A DNA stretch of 64,000 nt from Larix kaempferi. Its lineage: Eukaryota; Streptophyta; Pinopsida; Pinales; Pinaceae. Under the pieces are notes generated by a model, which was not told the origin of the DNA, ran no database searches, and was given only the letters and a program-made list of their open reading frames with translations. A program made the position numbers and the translations under genes. Position 1 is the stretch's first letter, and every line of letters begins with the position of its first letter. Below, piece by piece: positions 33,021 to 43,757 of the stretch. The stretch lies in the NCBI GenBank assembly GCA_027924585.1, contig BSBM01000179.1, positions 12,810,501 through 12,874,500 on the forward strand, written 5' to 3'.

Positions 33021-33875
33021 GTGTGAGCATTGTATTTTTGGTAAACATAAGATAGTCCGATTTATTGCAAGCTCCAGTAAAATTTTTGATCTTTTATAAC
33101 TTATTCATTATGATATATTTGGACCAAACCCTACTTTTCTATAAATGGTACTAGATATTTTCTTACTATTATAGATGATTACACTAAAAGAGGGTTTATT
33201 TTCTGAAAAATAAGTTAGAAGCCTTCAATAAATTTAAAGAGTCCGAGACATGAGTACATAAAAGTTTAGGAAGGTCTATTTTATGTCTCAGATCTAATAA
33301 TGGAGGAGAATATTGTTCATAGGAATTTGAAAATCCTATACATAGAATTTAAGGAATTAAGCACCAAATGATTGCTACATATACAACACAACAAAATTGT
33401 GTGCCTGAGTGGATGAATCACACAATCATGGTACATCCAAGAATCATGCTTAACGCATATGGGTTGGATAATGGATCATGGGACGAGGATATTAATACAA
33501 TTTCTTATTTGATTAACAGATTACCTACAATTGCATTGGATGGAAATATTCTAGAGGGTTTGGTGTGTTAAGCTGGTTGATCATTCTCATTTGCATATTT
33601 TTGGCTATGATGCATTTTCCCTTGTGCCTAAAGAAAAGAGGTTCAAGGTTAACCCAAAGTCAAGGAAATTTGTTTTTATTGGTTATGATAATATATTAAA
33701 GGGGTATATATTGTGGGACCCTATTGACCACAAGGTAATCACTAGCCAATATGTTATTTCTAATGAAAAACCCATGCAAAGGAAGGAGGTACAACAGTCA
33801 CCTAAGATTGTAACAATTCAAGTAGAAATGAGTGAAGATGAAAATGAAGCTTCTGATCAGCATGAAGAACAATGA
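33020..33875 (+). pseudogene. Family C integrase, broken
   Basis: 'CEHCIFGKHK' near 33025-33055 is the end of the zinc domain. The core is fragmented. 'TTQQNCVPEWMNHTI' (about 33381-33425) stands at the normal 'TPQQNGVAERMNRTI' site, keeping Glu of the DDE triad. 'FGYDAFSLVPKEKR' and 'FVFIGYDNILKGY' (33597-33700) are the copia integrase C-terminal block. Confidence 0.8.
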
Positions 33876-34199
33876 GTTCAACAACCACAACTAAGAAAAC
33901 CTACACATCCCTAGAGACATCCAAAAAGATATTCTCCTAATTTTCAGTCTTATTTTGATTTGTTAACTAATAATGGTGAACCTATTCTATTTTAGGAAGC
34001 TAGAGATATGAGAATGTAGATATATGGAGGAAATCCATGGATAAAGAAATGAAACCATTAAACAAGAATCAAACATGTTAACTTGTGAATCTCCCAAAAA
34101 GAAGAAAATTTGATGGAAATAAGTGGGTGTATAAAATAAATAAGAACAATGATGGTTTGTTGGAACATTATAAATCTTTGCTTGGTAGTAAAAGGCTAT

Positions 34200-35481
34200 T
34201 TGCAAAAGTTAGGTAAATATTTTAATGAAATATTCTCTCTAGTTGTGAAGCTTACTACTATAAGGGCTTTACATGCACTTGTATAAACAAATGATTTAGA
34301 GTTGGAACAATTGGAAGTAAAAATCGCTTTCCTACATGGTGATCTCGATGAAGAAATTTATATGGATCAACTTGAGGGATATAAAGAAAGAGGCAAAGAG
34401 AATTTGGTTTGAAATCTCAAGAACTATTTGTATGGATTCAAACAAGTGTCAAGGATGTAGTACATAAAATTTGGCACCTTCATGAAGAGCCAAGAAGTGA
34501 AGCTGACCATTGTGCATATTATAAGAGGTTTGACGATGCCAATTTTATTATATTACTATTGTATGTTGATGATGTGATGGTTGTAGGAACAAACATGAAG
34601 AAAATCATTAATATCAAGGTTTAGTTGTCTAGGACATTTGAAATGAAGGATTTAGGAGTAACAAATCAAATTCTATGGATGAAGATACACATGGACATAA
34701 AATGTAGGAAGATCCAGTTAAGTCAAAAGTCATATATAGAAAACATTTTGCAACGCTTCAATACGTAGAATGAAAAACCAGTTAGCACCCCAATTCCTAC
34801 ATAATTCAATTTGTTTTCAAAACAATGTCCTAGCATAGAAGTAGAGAGGACAAGCATGTCTCTTGTACTATATTCATAAGCAATAGGTTGTCTCATGTTC
34901 GTCACAGTGAGCATAAGACCAAATATTGCTCAAGTAGAGGGAGTTGCTAGCCATTTCATGGGGAATCCTAGTAAGGAGCATTGGAATGTTGTGAAGTGGA
35001 TACTTACATATTTAAGGGGTGCTTTAGACATTTCTATTTTCTATAGATCAACAAATTTATAGATTAAATGTTTTGCATATTCTATTTTGTTGGAGATAGA
35101 GATGGATAAAATTCTACTACATGATATACTTTCACTCTTGCTGGTGGAGTTGTAAGATGGACATCTAAGTTGCATCCATTGGTGACTTTATCAACCATTA
35201 AAGTAGAATATGTGGCAACAAATGAGGCCAGTAAAGAGGAAAAATGGCTAGAACAACTAATGGATGAATTCAAGATGATATAGGGAAAGCTCACTTTGCA
35301 CTGTGATAATCAAAGTGCTATTCACTTAGTGAAGAATCCAACATTTCATGATCACACAAATCATATTGATATTAAGTACCATTTCATAAGGAAAGTGGTG
35401 GAAGAAGGTAGGATCTTGTTAGAGAAAATTGATATTGATGAGAATACTATATATATCCTTATGAAGCCATTCATTACATAG
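34200..35481 (+). pseudogene. Family C reverse transcriptase and RNase H, broken
   Basis: 'EQLEVKIAFLHGDLDEEIYM' lies near 34307-34364 in RT. The catalytic 'LLYVDDVMVVG' at about 34557-34590 is intact. RNase H reads 'LAGGVVRWTSK' near 35137 and 'LSTIKVEYVATNEASKE' near 35187. The open frame 35296-35481 begins 'MHCDNQSAIHLVKNPTFHD' and ends with the usual C-terminus. Stops punctuate the whole stretch. Confidence 0.82.
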
Positions 35482-35605
35482 AAGTTTGAATGGTGCAAAA
35501 ATATATGGGCTTGCTGAAAATGTGACGAAGTCAACATTGGGCAATGGCATGTGGGTGTAAAACATTAGCAAGGAACATCCTATATATTAACTTGAAGTGG
35601 TAGAA

Positions 35606-35993
35606 TGTTAGGATATGAATCCGATATCTAGATTTCAAATATTCTTCATGTAGAGCTCTTGACTAAGGCCACATGCTACTCATATATTCCGAGTGCATGG
35701 AGGGTTAGAGGGGGGGCCATCAGGGGTGGACCCCTTGAGGAGAAAACTTCTATACCATTCTAGTGTATTTCGGTTCCTTCCGTAAACCTCATATGTATTT
35801 TATAAAATGGGAGTGACCCCCCATTATAAAACAAGATAGAGACAAGAAATCATTGCAAGTCTTTTTACTAAGTAATAATCAAAGATCGAAGCTACCATTT
35901 CCCCATGGTTTTACCTACGTACAACATGGTTTCCATGTAAATCTTGTGTTCTATTTTAATTTTAATTTTATATTTTTCTAGATGGGGCCAACA
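35606..35993 (+). repeat. Family C 3' LTR (about 388 bp, end inferred)
   Basis: TGTTAGGATATGAATCC begins at 35606, 125 bp after the RNase H stop. I place the end at 'gggccaaca' (35993) because it forms a TGTTAGG/CCAACA inverted end, but the 5' LTR is too short to confirm this. Confidence 0.55.
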
Positions 35994-37600
35994 AAGTCCC
36001 ACTGTAGTCTATACACACTGTCATTCTCATTCTTCCTCAAAGAGAAGAATGTCTCACCCGAATCACGGTCGAGACAAGTGTAAGGTGATGGAAATACTAG
36101 TGAATAGATGTGGGAGTGGTTGTAGAGCTCATTTTAAATTTATATTATGTTGTGCAATACAAATGAAAACCCAACTAACATCATACGTTGAACCTGCATA
36201 CACATATATGAATCAAGTACAAAATACATTCATCACATTCTTCATACGCCACAAAATAAATTTTAACGGGGCACTAGAACTTCTCATTTCCTATTATTTA
36301 TTCCTCATAAAATAGAGTATATATAAAAGACTACAATATTCAAGAATCTATATGTCCTGCAGCATGAATCTCTACTTTTGGACCGCACACAGTACATTAA
36401 TAACCCTTTTGTAGATTTCTCTCAACCTTCTACCTTACTCAACCAACCCACTCTCTTGTCTCTTCATGGCCTTTTATATAAATCGTAGTGATTAGTTAAG
36501 ATAGCATCAAGATAGTTACATTTTAACTTCTTTCCTTGTGTGTATTAAATTTCCACCATGCCCCTATGCACAATTCCTTCCACATTGACTATATATCCAT
36601 ATTCCGTGACCAAGTCTTGATAAAATGAAGGAACCAAAAATGGTCAAAGTTCCATGCACTCACTCCATGATTTAAGTTGAACCTAGTGAAAATTTTAAGT
36701 ATGGTCAGAGTTACACTATGGTCAAAGTTCCATGAATGGTGAAACTTGATGCATGATCATTCTTAGAGTTTTGATAATCTCACACATCTAGAAACAAATT
36801 ATCAGTTTTTTTTTTCTAAAATTTCAACAGTGATAGAGGTCCATTATTTTGATCAACATGTTCTCATATCTTAGGTTCACAATCTAAAATTTGGATATGT
36901 TATAGGGGACACATTCCTCTATATTCTCACCCAATTTTAGATGTATGTGGAAGTCCTGCACATAACTCCATAGCCTATGCACAAAGATTCCATATTTTAT
37001 TTATGTGGTAACATAGGCATAAAATTTTGATTGGTGTAATCAAATGAAGGTTTGAAATTTGGATATGTTTTATATCACACTTTACTTTACTTTCCCACCA
37101 AATTTCATAAAAATTTACTAAGTTTAGGTGCCACACATATGTCCTAAGCCAACACACTAGAATTTCTAGGTTTCTACAAAAAAGGTGTAGTGTTTTGTTT
37201 TGCATGCATTGATTATAGGAGTTAGAGTTGGAATTTTTTATATGATGTATAGGACATATTCATCTACCAACATACCAAATATAATTAGAAAATATCAAGT
37301 TTAAGGTGTGTGTGTCCAAGCTAAACACAAAGTATGATAAGAAAACCTAAAATTTCTTCCATGTACTTATTTTTCTCAATTTGAGTTTGAATAATCAAAC
37401 TATGAATTTTGGGTTGCATCTAAAAGATAAAGACATAATTATCATCCATGCCTAAATTCAATAGATGTAAATGTTTGGGTTTCCTAAAAAAGAAAAAAGT
37501 ATGAGTATCAAATAGTCGAGGCCTCATATCTTAAATACTTGAGAAATTGATCTAATAGGGGCCTTTAGTTCTCCATTTTTCTTCTTCTATAGTTGGTAGT
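35994..37600. other. AT-rich stretch with no supported feature
   Basis: No conserved protein, RNA gene or clear repeat was seen. A 123-codon plus frame (35944-36315) begins inside the family C LTR and has no recognisable domain. Confidence 0.5.
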
Positions 37601-37833
37601 GTTGTGTGATACAAAGACCCATGCATAGTCTCTGTGAATAAAATAAGGCCTAGGAGAATTGACCATTGATCTCAATAAAAGCTTTTAGAATTTATTGACG
37701 TAAATTCTATTGTGTATTGAATATGCAATCTCTCTCTTTATTGTGTGTTGAATTCTTGCGTGCACTCTATAGTGTTTTACTATGTAATTATAATCTACAA
37801 TCCTTTGTGTACTATATCAAGTGGTATCAGAGT
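37601..37833 (+). mobile_element. Relic LTR end plus Met primer binding site
   Basis: TGGTATCAGAGT at 37822-37833 is a perfect methionine primer site. It follows 'actatatca', a plausible LTR end, after an AT/T-rich stretch with 'aataaaa' at 37674. The LTR start and the element interior beyond are not recognisable, so this is the 5' stub of an unclassified element. Confidence 0.5.
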
Positions 37834-38630
37834 AGGCTTGTGTTCATGTATTGAAGTGAAGGTGTCCTTGAAGAATGGATATGTGTAGCCTTTGTGAAGG
37901 CAAGTCCAGTTAAATTTATTGTTGGTGTGAGTGGTTTTGTAGTAGACATAATGAGAGTTGGTAATTGGTGAAATTAGCAAGAGTTTCTATCATGGGGATA
38001 GATCAAATTTGGAAGTAGATATGTTTGTTTTAAGCAATCTGTGAGTGAAGAATCAATATTGCAGAGAAATAAGAGAATATTACATTGGACACAATATAGG
38101 GTTGACCAAAAACAACCTAAGAGAGAGAAGAAACAACAAAGAAGATAAGAGATAGATGAATGCGATGAATGAGAATACATAAATGATGACCATTGTATAA
38201 ATCCTAAGAATAATCCTCAAAGTTTATGACTACCAAATACAATATATTTGAGAGATTTTTTTTTAAAGTAATAAATGAAATGTTGGATTTTTAGCAAAAA
38301 AACCAATAGAGAAAGAAGCTTGTGAATATGATCCATGGAAATAAAAATATTAAGAGGATATGTATATAGTGAATATACATAAGCCTGCATCAGAAAATGA
38401 GAAGAAACAATCTATAATACCTCAATATATATAAGAGGTTAACATATATTTAGAAAACAAGATAGAAACTTCTATGATACAATATTTTCCCGAAGAAGAA
38501 AAATATAAAGAGGAAATTATGCAAAAGATCCCATGTTAATGGATAAAAGAAGAAATGCAAGCAATGATTTCCTTTCAAAACTCATGATTATTTTAAATTT
38601 ATTGATCATGTTGTTTCTACAATTTCAGAA
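37834..38630 (+). other. AT-rich interior after the primer site, no gene recognised
   Basis: Expected to hold the leader and gag of the element whose primer site is at 37822, but no open frame over 70 codons or known motif is seen on the plus strand. Confidence 0.4.
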
Positions 38631-38636
38631 GAAACC

Positions 38637-38840
38637 TAGCCCTGATGGTTATCTCAAGAGGTTGTGATCCAAATGTGAGATATCTCTCCCCAAAGTTGGG
38701 GAGGTCACGTGTTTGACTCTCTTAATCCCCTAAAGGTTAGGTCCATCATTAAGGCTGTAAATTTACCTCATTTACCATCCATGAATCACGGGGAAGTATT
38801 TGGAGGGTTCAATACAATAATCCCTATGATTATCTCCCTT
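38637..38840 (+). repeat. Possible tRNA-derived SINE fragment
   Basis: 'tagccctgatggttatctc' resembles a Pol III A box (TRGCNNAGTGG, imperfect). 'gtcacgtgtttgactct' about 60 bp later resembles a B box (GGTTCGANTC, imperfect). The spacing and the 'ggaggtcacgtgt' context are like plant SINE heads. No poly(A) or poly(T) tail or target duplication was found. Confidence 0.3.
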
Positions 38841-38983
38841 TTTGGAGTCTAGTCACCTTTTTAATATATTTTTCTTCATTTGCTAGGAAACAACAACACT
38901 ATTTCATGGGATGGTGTTTTTTTGGTGTTTTTAGCACCTTGTTTCAAATGTTGGTGCTAATTAGGGTCAACTTTAGTGCCTTT

Positions 38984-39430
38984 TTTAGATCCTTATTTAG
39001 CGCGATGATTAGCACCAGGTTTATCATTAGAAATAGTGCCTAGTTTAGATCCCTATTTAGCACCATGGTTAGCACCAAGTTTATTGCCAGGAATAGCGCC
39101 TAGTTTAGCTCCCTCTTTAGTGCTAGGTTTAACACTAGGTCGAATGCCTAGTTTAGCTCCCTGTTTAGTGATAGGATTAATGCTAAGTATAAAACATAGT
39201 TTAACTCTCTTTTGGGAACTAGGATTAGCTCCAGGTTTAGTGCCTATTTTAGGTCCCTATTTAACAATAGGTTTAACACCCAAATTTTCTTCTACAATAG
39301 AACCTAGTTTACGAAATAGTTTTTCCCCCAAAATAGAACCTTGTTTTTCTCCTCAATTGGATCCCAAAATAGAAAATACGTTTTCTCCTAGAATTGTTCC
39401 TATTACAACATTTGATTTAGTTAATATATG
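38984..39430 (+). repeat. 12-bp minisatellite with 60- and 48-bp higher-order units
   Basis: The basic 12-mer resembles 'tttagctccctg' or 'tttagtgctagg'. 'tttagatcc/tttagctcc' blocks start at 38984, 39044, 39104, 39152 and about 39199, giving steps of 60, 60, 48 and 48 bp, all multiples of 12. One frame (39036-39431, 131 aa) stays open through it, encoding Ser-Leu-Ala-Pro-like tetrapeptides. No ribosomal, signal or domain evidence supports translation. Confidence 0.8.
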
Positions 39431-39469
39431 AGGTAGAGGTTATAGGTTATAAAGGAAAGGGGTTAGAGG

Positions 39470-40060
39470 CTATAGGCTATGATGACAACGATCACAATGA
39501 CGAGGAAGATGATGATGCATGATGACAATGGTGATGGTATTGATGATAATTTGATTAAAATAAATTTGACAATGAAAATGATGATGTAGATGATGATGAT
39601 GATGATTACTAATTAATAACCATCCATAGTGATTTGAACATGCTAATGGTTCCTTCATTCCCACTCAGAAGACAAAGCTCCTTTACCAAATTCCTATAAG
39701 GTATTTGGATGTATTTTTCATCATCACAATGATGATGATGATGATGATGATGACGATGATTGATGATGATACGGACAATGATGACAATGGTGATGAGGAT
39801 AAAAATTACTAATTAAGACCCATCCATAGTATCAAAAAATTATAACGCTTCATGCATTCACACTCAGAGGCCAAATATACTTTACAAAATTCATGTAAGG
39901 TAGTTGAATGCCTTTTTCATCATCACATTGATGATAATGATGATGATGATGAGAATGATTATGATGATATATGGAGATGATAACTATGATGATGATGATG
40001 ATAATATTTTTGATGCCTATGTCGATTACAACGATGAGGTTGATGGAAATGATGATGAAT
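39470..40060. repeat. GAT/ATG microsatellites and a ~199-bp tandem duplication
   Basis: Runs of 'gatgatgat' occur near 39585-39605, 39730-39760 and 39930-40010. Between them a block containing 'ctaattaa', 'ccatccatag', 'cactcaga' and 'tttttcatcatcaca' is present twice (about 39600-39720 and 39800-39920, 199 bp apart). This suggests tandem duplication mediated by the microsatellite. Confidence 0.75.
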
Positions 40061-40063
40061 ATT

Positions 40064-41376
40064 TGAACCTAGATATTGTTGAGGGAGGAAAGATAGGCAT
40101 TATTCCATAAAAGGAACATTTTAAACATCCAACTTTAAAAATTGTACCTTGATCAATTACACGTGATCTCTTGAGAATATCCTTGGCTTGAATGTGGTGA
40201 TATTGGAAGCATTGCAAGGTTTAAGTAGTAGGTACCAATATGTGGACCTGGGATATCATTGGGGCAAAACCTAATCCTTAGGACCCAAATGAATATTAGA
40301 GAATCAAAACCAAAGAATGAAGTCTCGTCCAAAAATACATCACCTTCCAAGGGGATATTTGACCTTAAAGTGGAGATAATGAACTTTCAATTAGAAGGTA
40401 TGGATCATAAGGACCTCAACATGATTAAGGGAAGAACACATGCCATAGGCTCTAAAGGGATATTTCTCACATCTAAGGCCAAAAAAAACATCTCAAACCA
40501 ATAAACATGACCTCCCGAAGGAATCTTTCACCTCTGAGTGGGAATATTAGCACTAGTTTTAGTTTTTGAGAACTAAGTATTGGTCTTGAGGCCTTGATCA
40601 AGATTAAGAAATGGAACTCAAACATTGGACTTAAAAAGGTATTTTATAGAGCTCAAGGGCCATGGATGAGGCCTCAAACCACCATGCATGAACTCTACAT
40701 GGTATATTTAGCCTTTTATTGGTTATATGGGAACCATTAGAAGGTTTTCAACATCAAGAATTTCTTGTAGGTTGCTAGACATGTTCAAGATAGGAAAGTA
40801 AGTCATTAAGACCTAAAGTAACTTTCTAGGAATCTAATATTAAGTACATTGCCTCAAAATATTGCACCTCATCTCTTAGGAGTATCATTTGCATTTGCTT
40901 TGGGATATATGAACCATTAGGAGGTTTTGATTATTATGCATGGGTATTGGTACCTTGACCATGTTTGAGGGAGGAAACCTAGGCCTTATGCATTAAAAGT
41001 ATCTTCTAAGGATCAAGGTACATGGATGGTTCCTTGAACCACCATACATTCTCTGTCTATGGTATATTTGGCCTTATATATATAAACTCCCTTATAAGGT
41101 TTTATCACTAGGAATGGATTGCAAGGCCTTGCACATGGTTGGGGGAGTATGCATAAGCTGTGGACCTTGAAGGAAGATTCTAGGAATTTGAGGTCAAGAA
41201 TGTCACCTTAAAACACCACACATGATTGTCTTAGGATATTCTTGGCCTTAGAGTGGGGATATGGTTACAATTAGGAGTTTCTGAGCTCTATATATGGGTG
41301 TAAGGATGTTAACCATGATTGGTGGAGAAAAATCACGTATTAGGCTCTTAAGGTAGTTTCTAGGGCTTAAGCTCCA
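40064..41376 (+). repeat. Decayed ~177-bp tandem array (about 8 units)
   Basis: An anchor of the form 'catgnttgagggagga' followed by 'ataggcctta' recurs near 40078, 40248, 40420, 40600, 40787, 40963, 41135 and 41318, steps of roughly 170-187 bp. Other shared blocks: 'ttctaaggatcaaggtacatgg', 'accaccatacatg', 'ggtatatttggcc' and 'ccattaggaggtttt'. Units are highly diverged. The last unit is cut at 41376 by the gypsy-3 LTR terminus, so the array is older than gypsy-3. Confidence 0.7.
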
Positions 41377-41493
41377 TGTCATATCCCCATCCATCATTAT
41401 CATTAGGGGATTTTTGAGGTAAAAAATGGGCCTCAAAACAAAAAAAGTACCATAAAAATTCACTTTATAAGAACCAACAGGATTCAGGATGAT

Positions 41494-41498
41494 GATGT
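41494..41498. repeat. Target site duplication of the solo LTR, left (GATGT)
   Basis: GATGT immediately before TGTTAGGAACCT; repeated at 41915-41919. Confidence 0.93.
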
Positions 41499-41914
41499 TG
41501 TTAGGAACCTATGTCAACCCTTCTCTTTACTTTGTTAGTATATTGTTGTTGGACGCATTTGGTTTGTAAGTTGTCCCGTAGTATTATATGTTCCATGGTA
41601 TTGATCCTTAGTTTGTATTAGCCCATAGTGTTATCTGTTCCATGATATTGATCCATAGTATTGGACGCATATGCTTTGTAAGTCATCCTGTAGTATTATA
41701 TGTTCCATGGTATTGATCCATAGTATTGGCGCATAGAATTAGTATATAAGTACGTGTTGAGGCCAATGAAGGCACTGATAATTCATTTGTATTGAGCTTG
41801 CTCAAAGGAGGTTTTCCCCCTCGAAGTGGCCCGCGATCAATAAATCTATTATGTGTTCTGTTATTTCTGATATATCGTGCATTTTCATTAATTAATTGTT
41901 GGAGGTTCCTCACA
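41499..41914 (+). mobile_element. Solo LTR (416 bp)
   Basis: Ends TGTTAGGAACCT and AGGTTCCTCACA form a 12-bp near-perfect inverted repeat, flanked by a perfect 5-bp duplication. A TATATA box is at 41743-41748. The strand is set by the TATA box, followed by 'aagtacg' and a stretch ending in 'aataaatc' (41839). Internal imperfect repeats contain 'gtattatatgttccatgg' (near 41580 and 41690). It arose by LTR-LTR recombination of a complete element. Its family is not otherwise present in the window. Confidence 0.92.
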
Positions 41915-41919
41915 GATGT
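41915..41919. repeat. Target site duplication of the solo LTR, right (GATGT)
   Basis: Matches 41494-41498. Confidence 0.93.
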
Positions 41920-43745
41920 CAACCATAAGGGTAAAATTTGTAAACCAAATTGGAGGGAAAAACAAAATACTACTTTTTCTTATCGTAGTTTTGACATATC
42001 TCCTTAACATTTCAAGTTTGGGCACTCGTTGGATGCGGATTTTAATTCTACATCCAATCCATACCCACATTGCATACTTCTGAGGCGCCCAAGACATGAA
42101 AAAATGAAAATTTCAATAAAAAAACATATTTTAATATTAAAATACATTTTTTTATTATTAAATTTTTCATTTTTTCATGTTGTGGGCACCTCAGAAGTAT
42201 GTAGTGTGGGTATTGGTTGGATTTGGAATTAAAATCCGCATCCAACGAGTGCCCAAACTTGAAATTTCAGTAAACCTTCAAGGAGATATGTTAAAAATAC
42301 TATAAGAAAAAGTAGTTTTTCTTTTTCCCCTTTAAAATTTAGAACTCTTATTTTATTATTTCCTTTAGGAGGCCCATTTTAGACCTCAAAACTCCCCTAA
42401 TGGACCATAGGAGGGGGGTATTTCTGAATTCAAATATTATAAATTTGTTTAATCAATCATGATACAAATTCTATAAATAAGAAATGCATGAGAAAATTTT
42501 TGAATGTAAAACACAATGGAAATAAAACTGAATCCACTCACACACATGCATAAGCAATCATTTTCATCACATGAAGAAGATAAAATCATTCCACATTCAT
42601 ATACAAAGAGAATACTTATCTTTTATCAAAGACGATATAAGCAACTAGCTATGCAAGAGAAAATTTCCACCCAGCCGTAGGTATCAACTGCAAATACCAC
42701 CCCCAAGCTCGGATATGAGGTCACCAGGGTGAAGGAAATACCTACAAGCTTCTCTCTCTTAACCCACAACTAATTTTCTCTCATGCTTGGCCAAACTCCT
42801 CACCACTGAACAATTATAGGGATCTCAATTATCCATCTCAATCATATCACTCTATTCTAATTCCCCACACAACACAAGGAATGCATTTCCCTCCATTGCT
42901 CTGCAGTTCCCTCACTAAATTCAACCCTTATAGTGCTTACTAGTGTGTGGAAAAAATCCAACCTACTGTATGCTTTTGAAGAACCTCCTGTAGCACTAAT
43001 TCATGGCTTCTCAAGCATTTAGGAGTATACAAACACAATGGGTAAAGGTTCCTATATTTCCTAGCCTCTTTTCTCACCTACAACCATCTCTTTTCTCTAA
43101 TGTCTACAATTTTCCTTCATAATTTAAATTTCTAGTTATTTCACAATCTGGTAATGCTGAATGGCAAGTGAAATGAACAAAACGAGAAAACAATCTCCTT
43201 AATGTCCAAAATATGCATGAGAAAATGGATGATACACTCCAAAGGATATGAGAGGAAGGTGAAAAGGAAACTAAAAAAATTTCTGACCATAGAAAAAATG
43301 ATGCTTACAAATGTCATAGAGGTATATACATCCCATGCTTTCATAACTAAATGAGGAGAATTTTCCCACCGACCTCACGCATGCATTCAATGAGTGGATT
43401 TAATAAGTCAAAAGGAGGTAATTGTCTCATTTAAGGCAAATGGAAACAAAAAGATGATTTCTAAGTTTGACGCTTGGAAATAGAGGATTTAATATCCCAT
43501 AGGCCCCATTTCCTCTTCCCCTCTAGTGGAATTAGAACCCCTCTAGTGATCTTTACATAGATTTTGAGTTAGCATGATAATCCAACTCGATGGTCCATAT
43601 AGAAATATTTACATTATACATACCTATCCATTCACTAGTCGGGCCTTGGCCTTGAAATCCGCACTAGGAATCCATACTAGCATATTTATATCATTTACGT
43701 GAATTTATTTAATATATTCCAAGTCAAAACTATGGGTATTAAAAT

Positions 43746-43757
43746 CCCCTCCCCCTT
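43746..43757 (-). promoter_or_regulatory. Polypurine tract of gypsy-3
   Basis: The minus strand reads AAGGGGGAGGGG, next to the decayed LTR start. The gypsy-2 tract at 57634-57645 (AGAGGAGGGGAA) is the counterpart. Confidence 0.75.

Larger units (their letters stand above)
32290..35993 (+). mobile_element. Copia family C: degraded Ty1/copia element
   Basis: A partial 5' LTR (32290-32410) leads, without primer site or gag N-terminus, into a zinc knuckle, protease, integrase, RT and RNase H, then a 3' LTR at 35606. The LTRs are recognised by shared 'ttaggatat', 'gatttcaaatattcttc'-type and 'gagggtnagaggggg' blocks. A deletion between the 5' LTR and gag removed the front. Many stops and frameshifts make it inactive. 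It is unrelated to copia-1, copia-2 and family B at LTR level. Confidence 0.78.
41401..42403. mobile_element. Foldback (long inverted-repeat) element interrupted by a solo LTR
   Basis: Arms of about 270-310 bp, largely complementary and centred near 42135 ('ttttaatattaaaa'). Paired landmarks: 'cattaggggatttttgagg' (41401) with 'cctcaaaactcccctaatg' (42385), 'ctactttttcttat' (about 41970) with 'ataagaaaaagtag' (about 42302), 'ggatgcggattttaatt' (about 42031) with 'aattaaaatccgcatcc' (about 42227). No transposase is encoded. Two mirror-image short frames (42029-42232 plus, 42245-42048 minus) are products of the symmetry. No target duplication identified. Confidence 0.8.
41377..43745 (-). repeat. 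Gypsy-3 3' LTR with nested foldback and solo LTR
   Basis: The minus strand ends 'ggatggggatatgaca' at 41377. Its start near 43745 is decayed but aligns with the gypsy-2 LTR start through 'tagttttgac' and 'caaggccaaggcc'. Sequence at 42400-42800 matches the gypsy-4 LTR (59797-60050) through 'gttgtggg', 'gtaggt', 'ggctgggtg' and 'agctagttgctt'. Without the foldback and solo LTR the original length would be about 1.3-1.4 kb. No gene lies in it; a 67-codon minus frame at 43344-43141 is accidental. Confidence 0.7.

Noticed and set aside
39585-40010. Repeated short strings that could suggest a CRISPR array
   Set aside because: They are GAT microsatellites and a duplicated block without regular spacers, in eukaryotic DNA.
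42029-42245. Two similar ~66-codon frames on opposite strands, looking like a duplicated gene
   Set aside because: They are the two arms of the foldback read outward; similarity is due to the inverted repeat.
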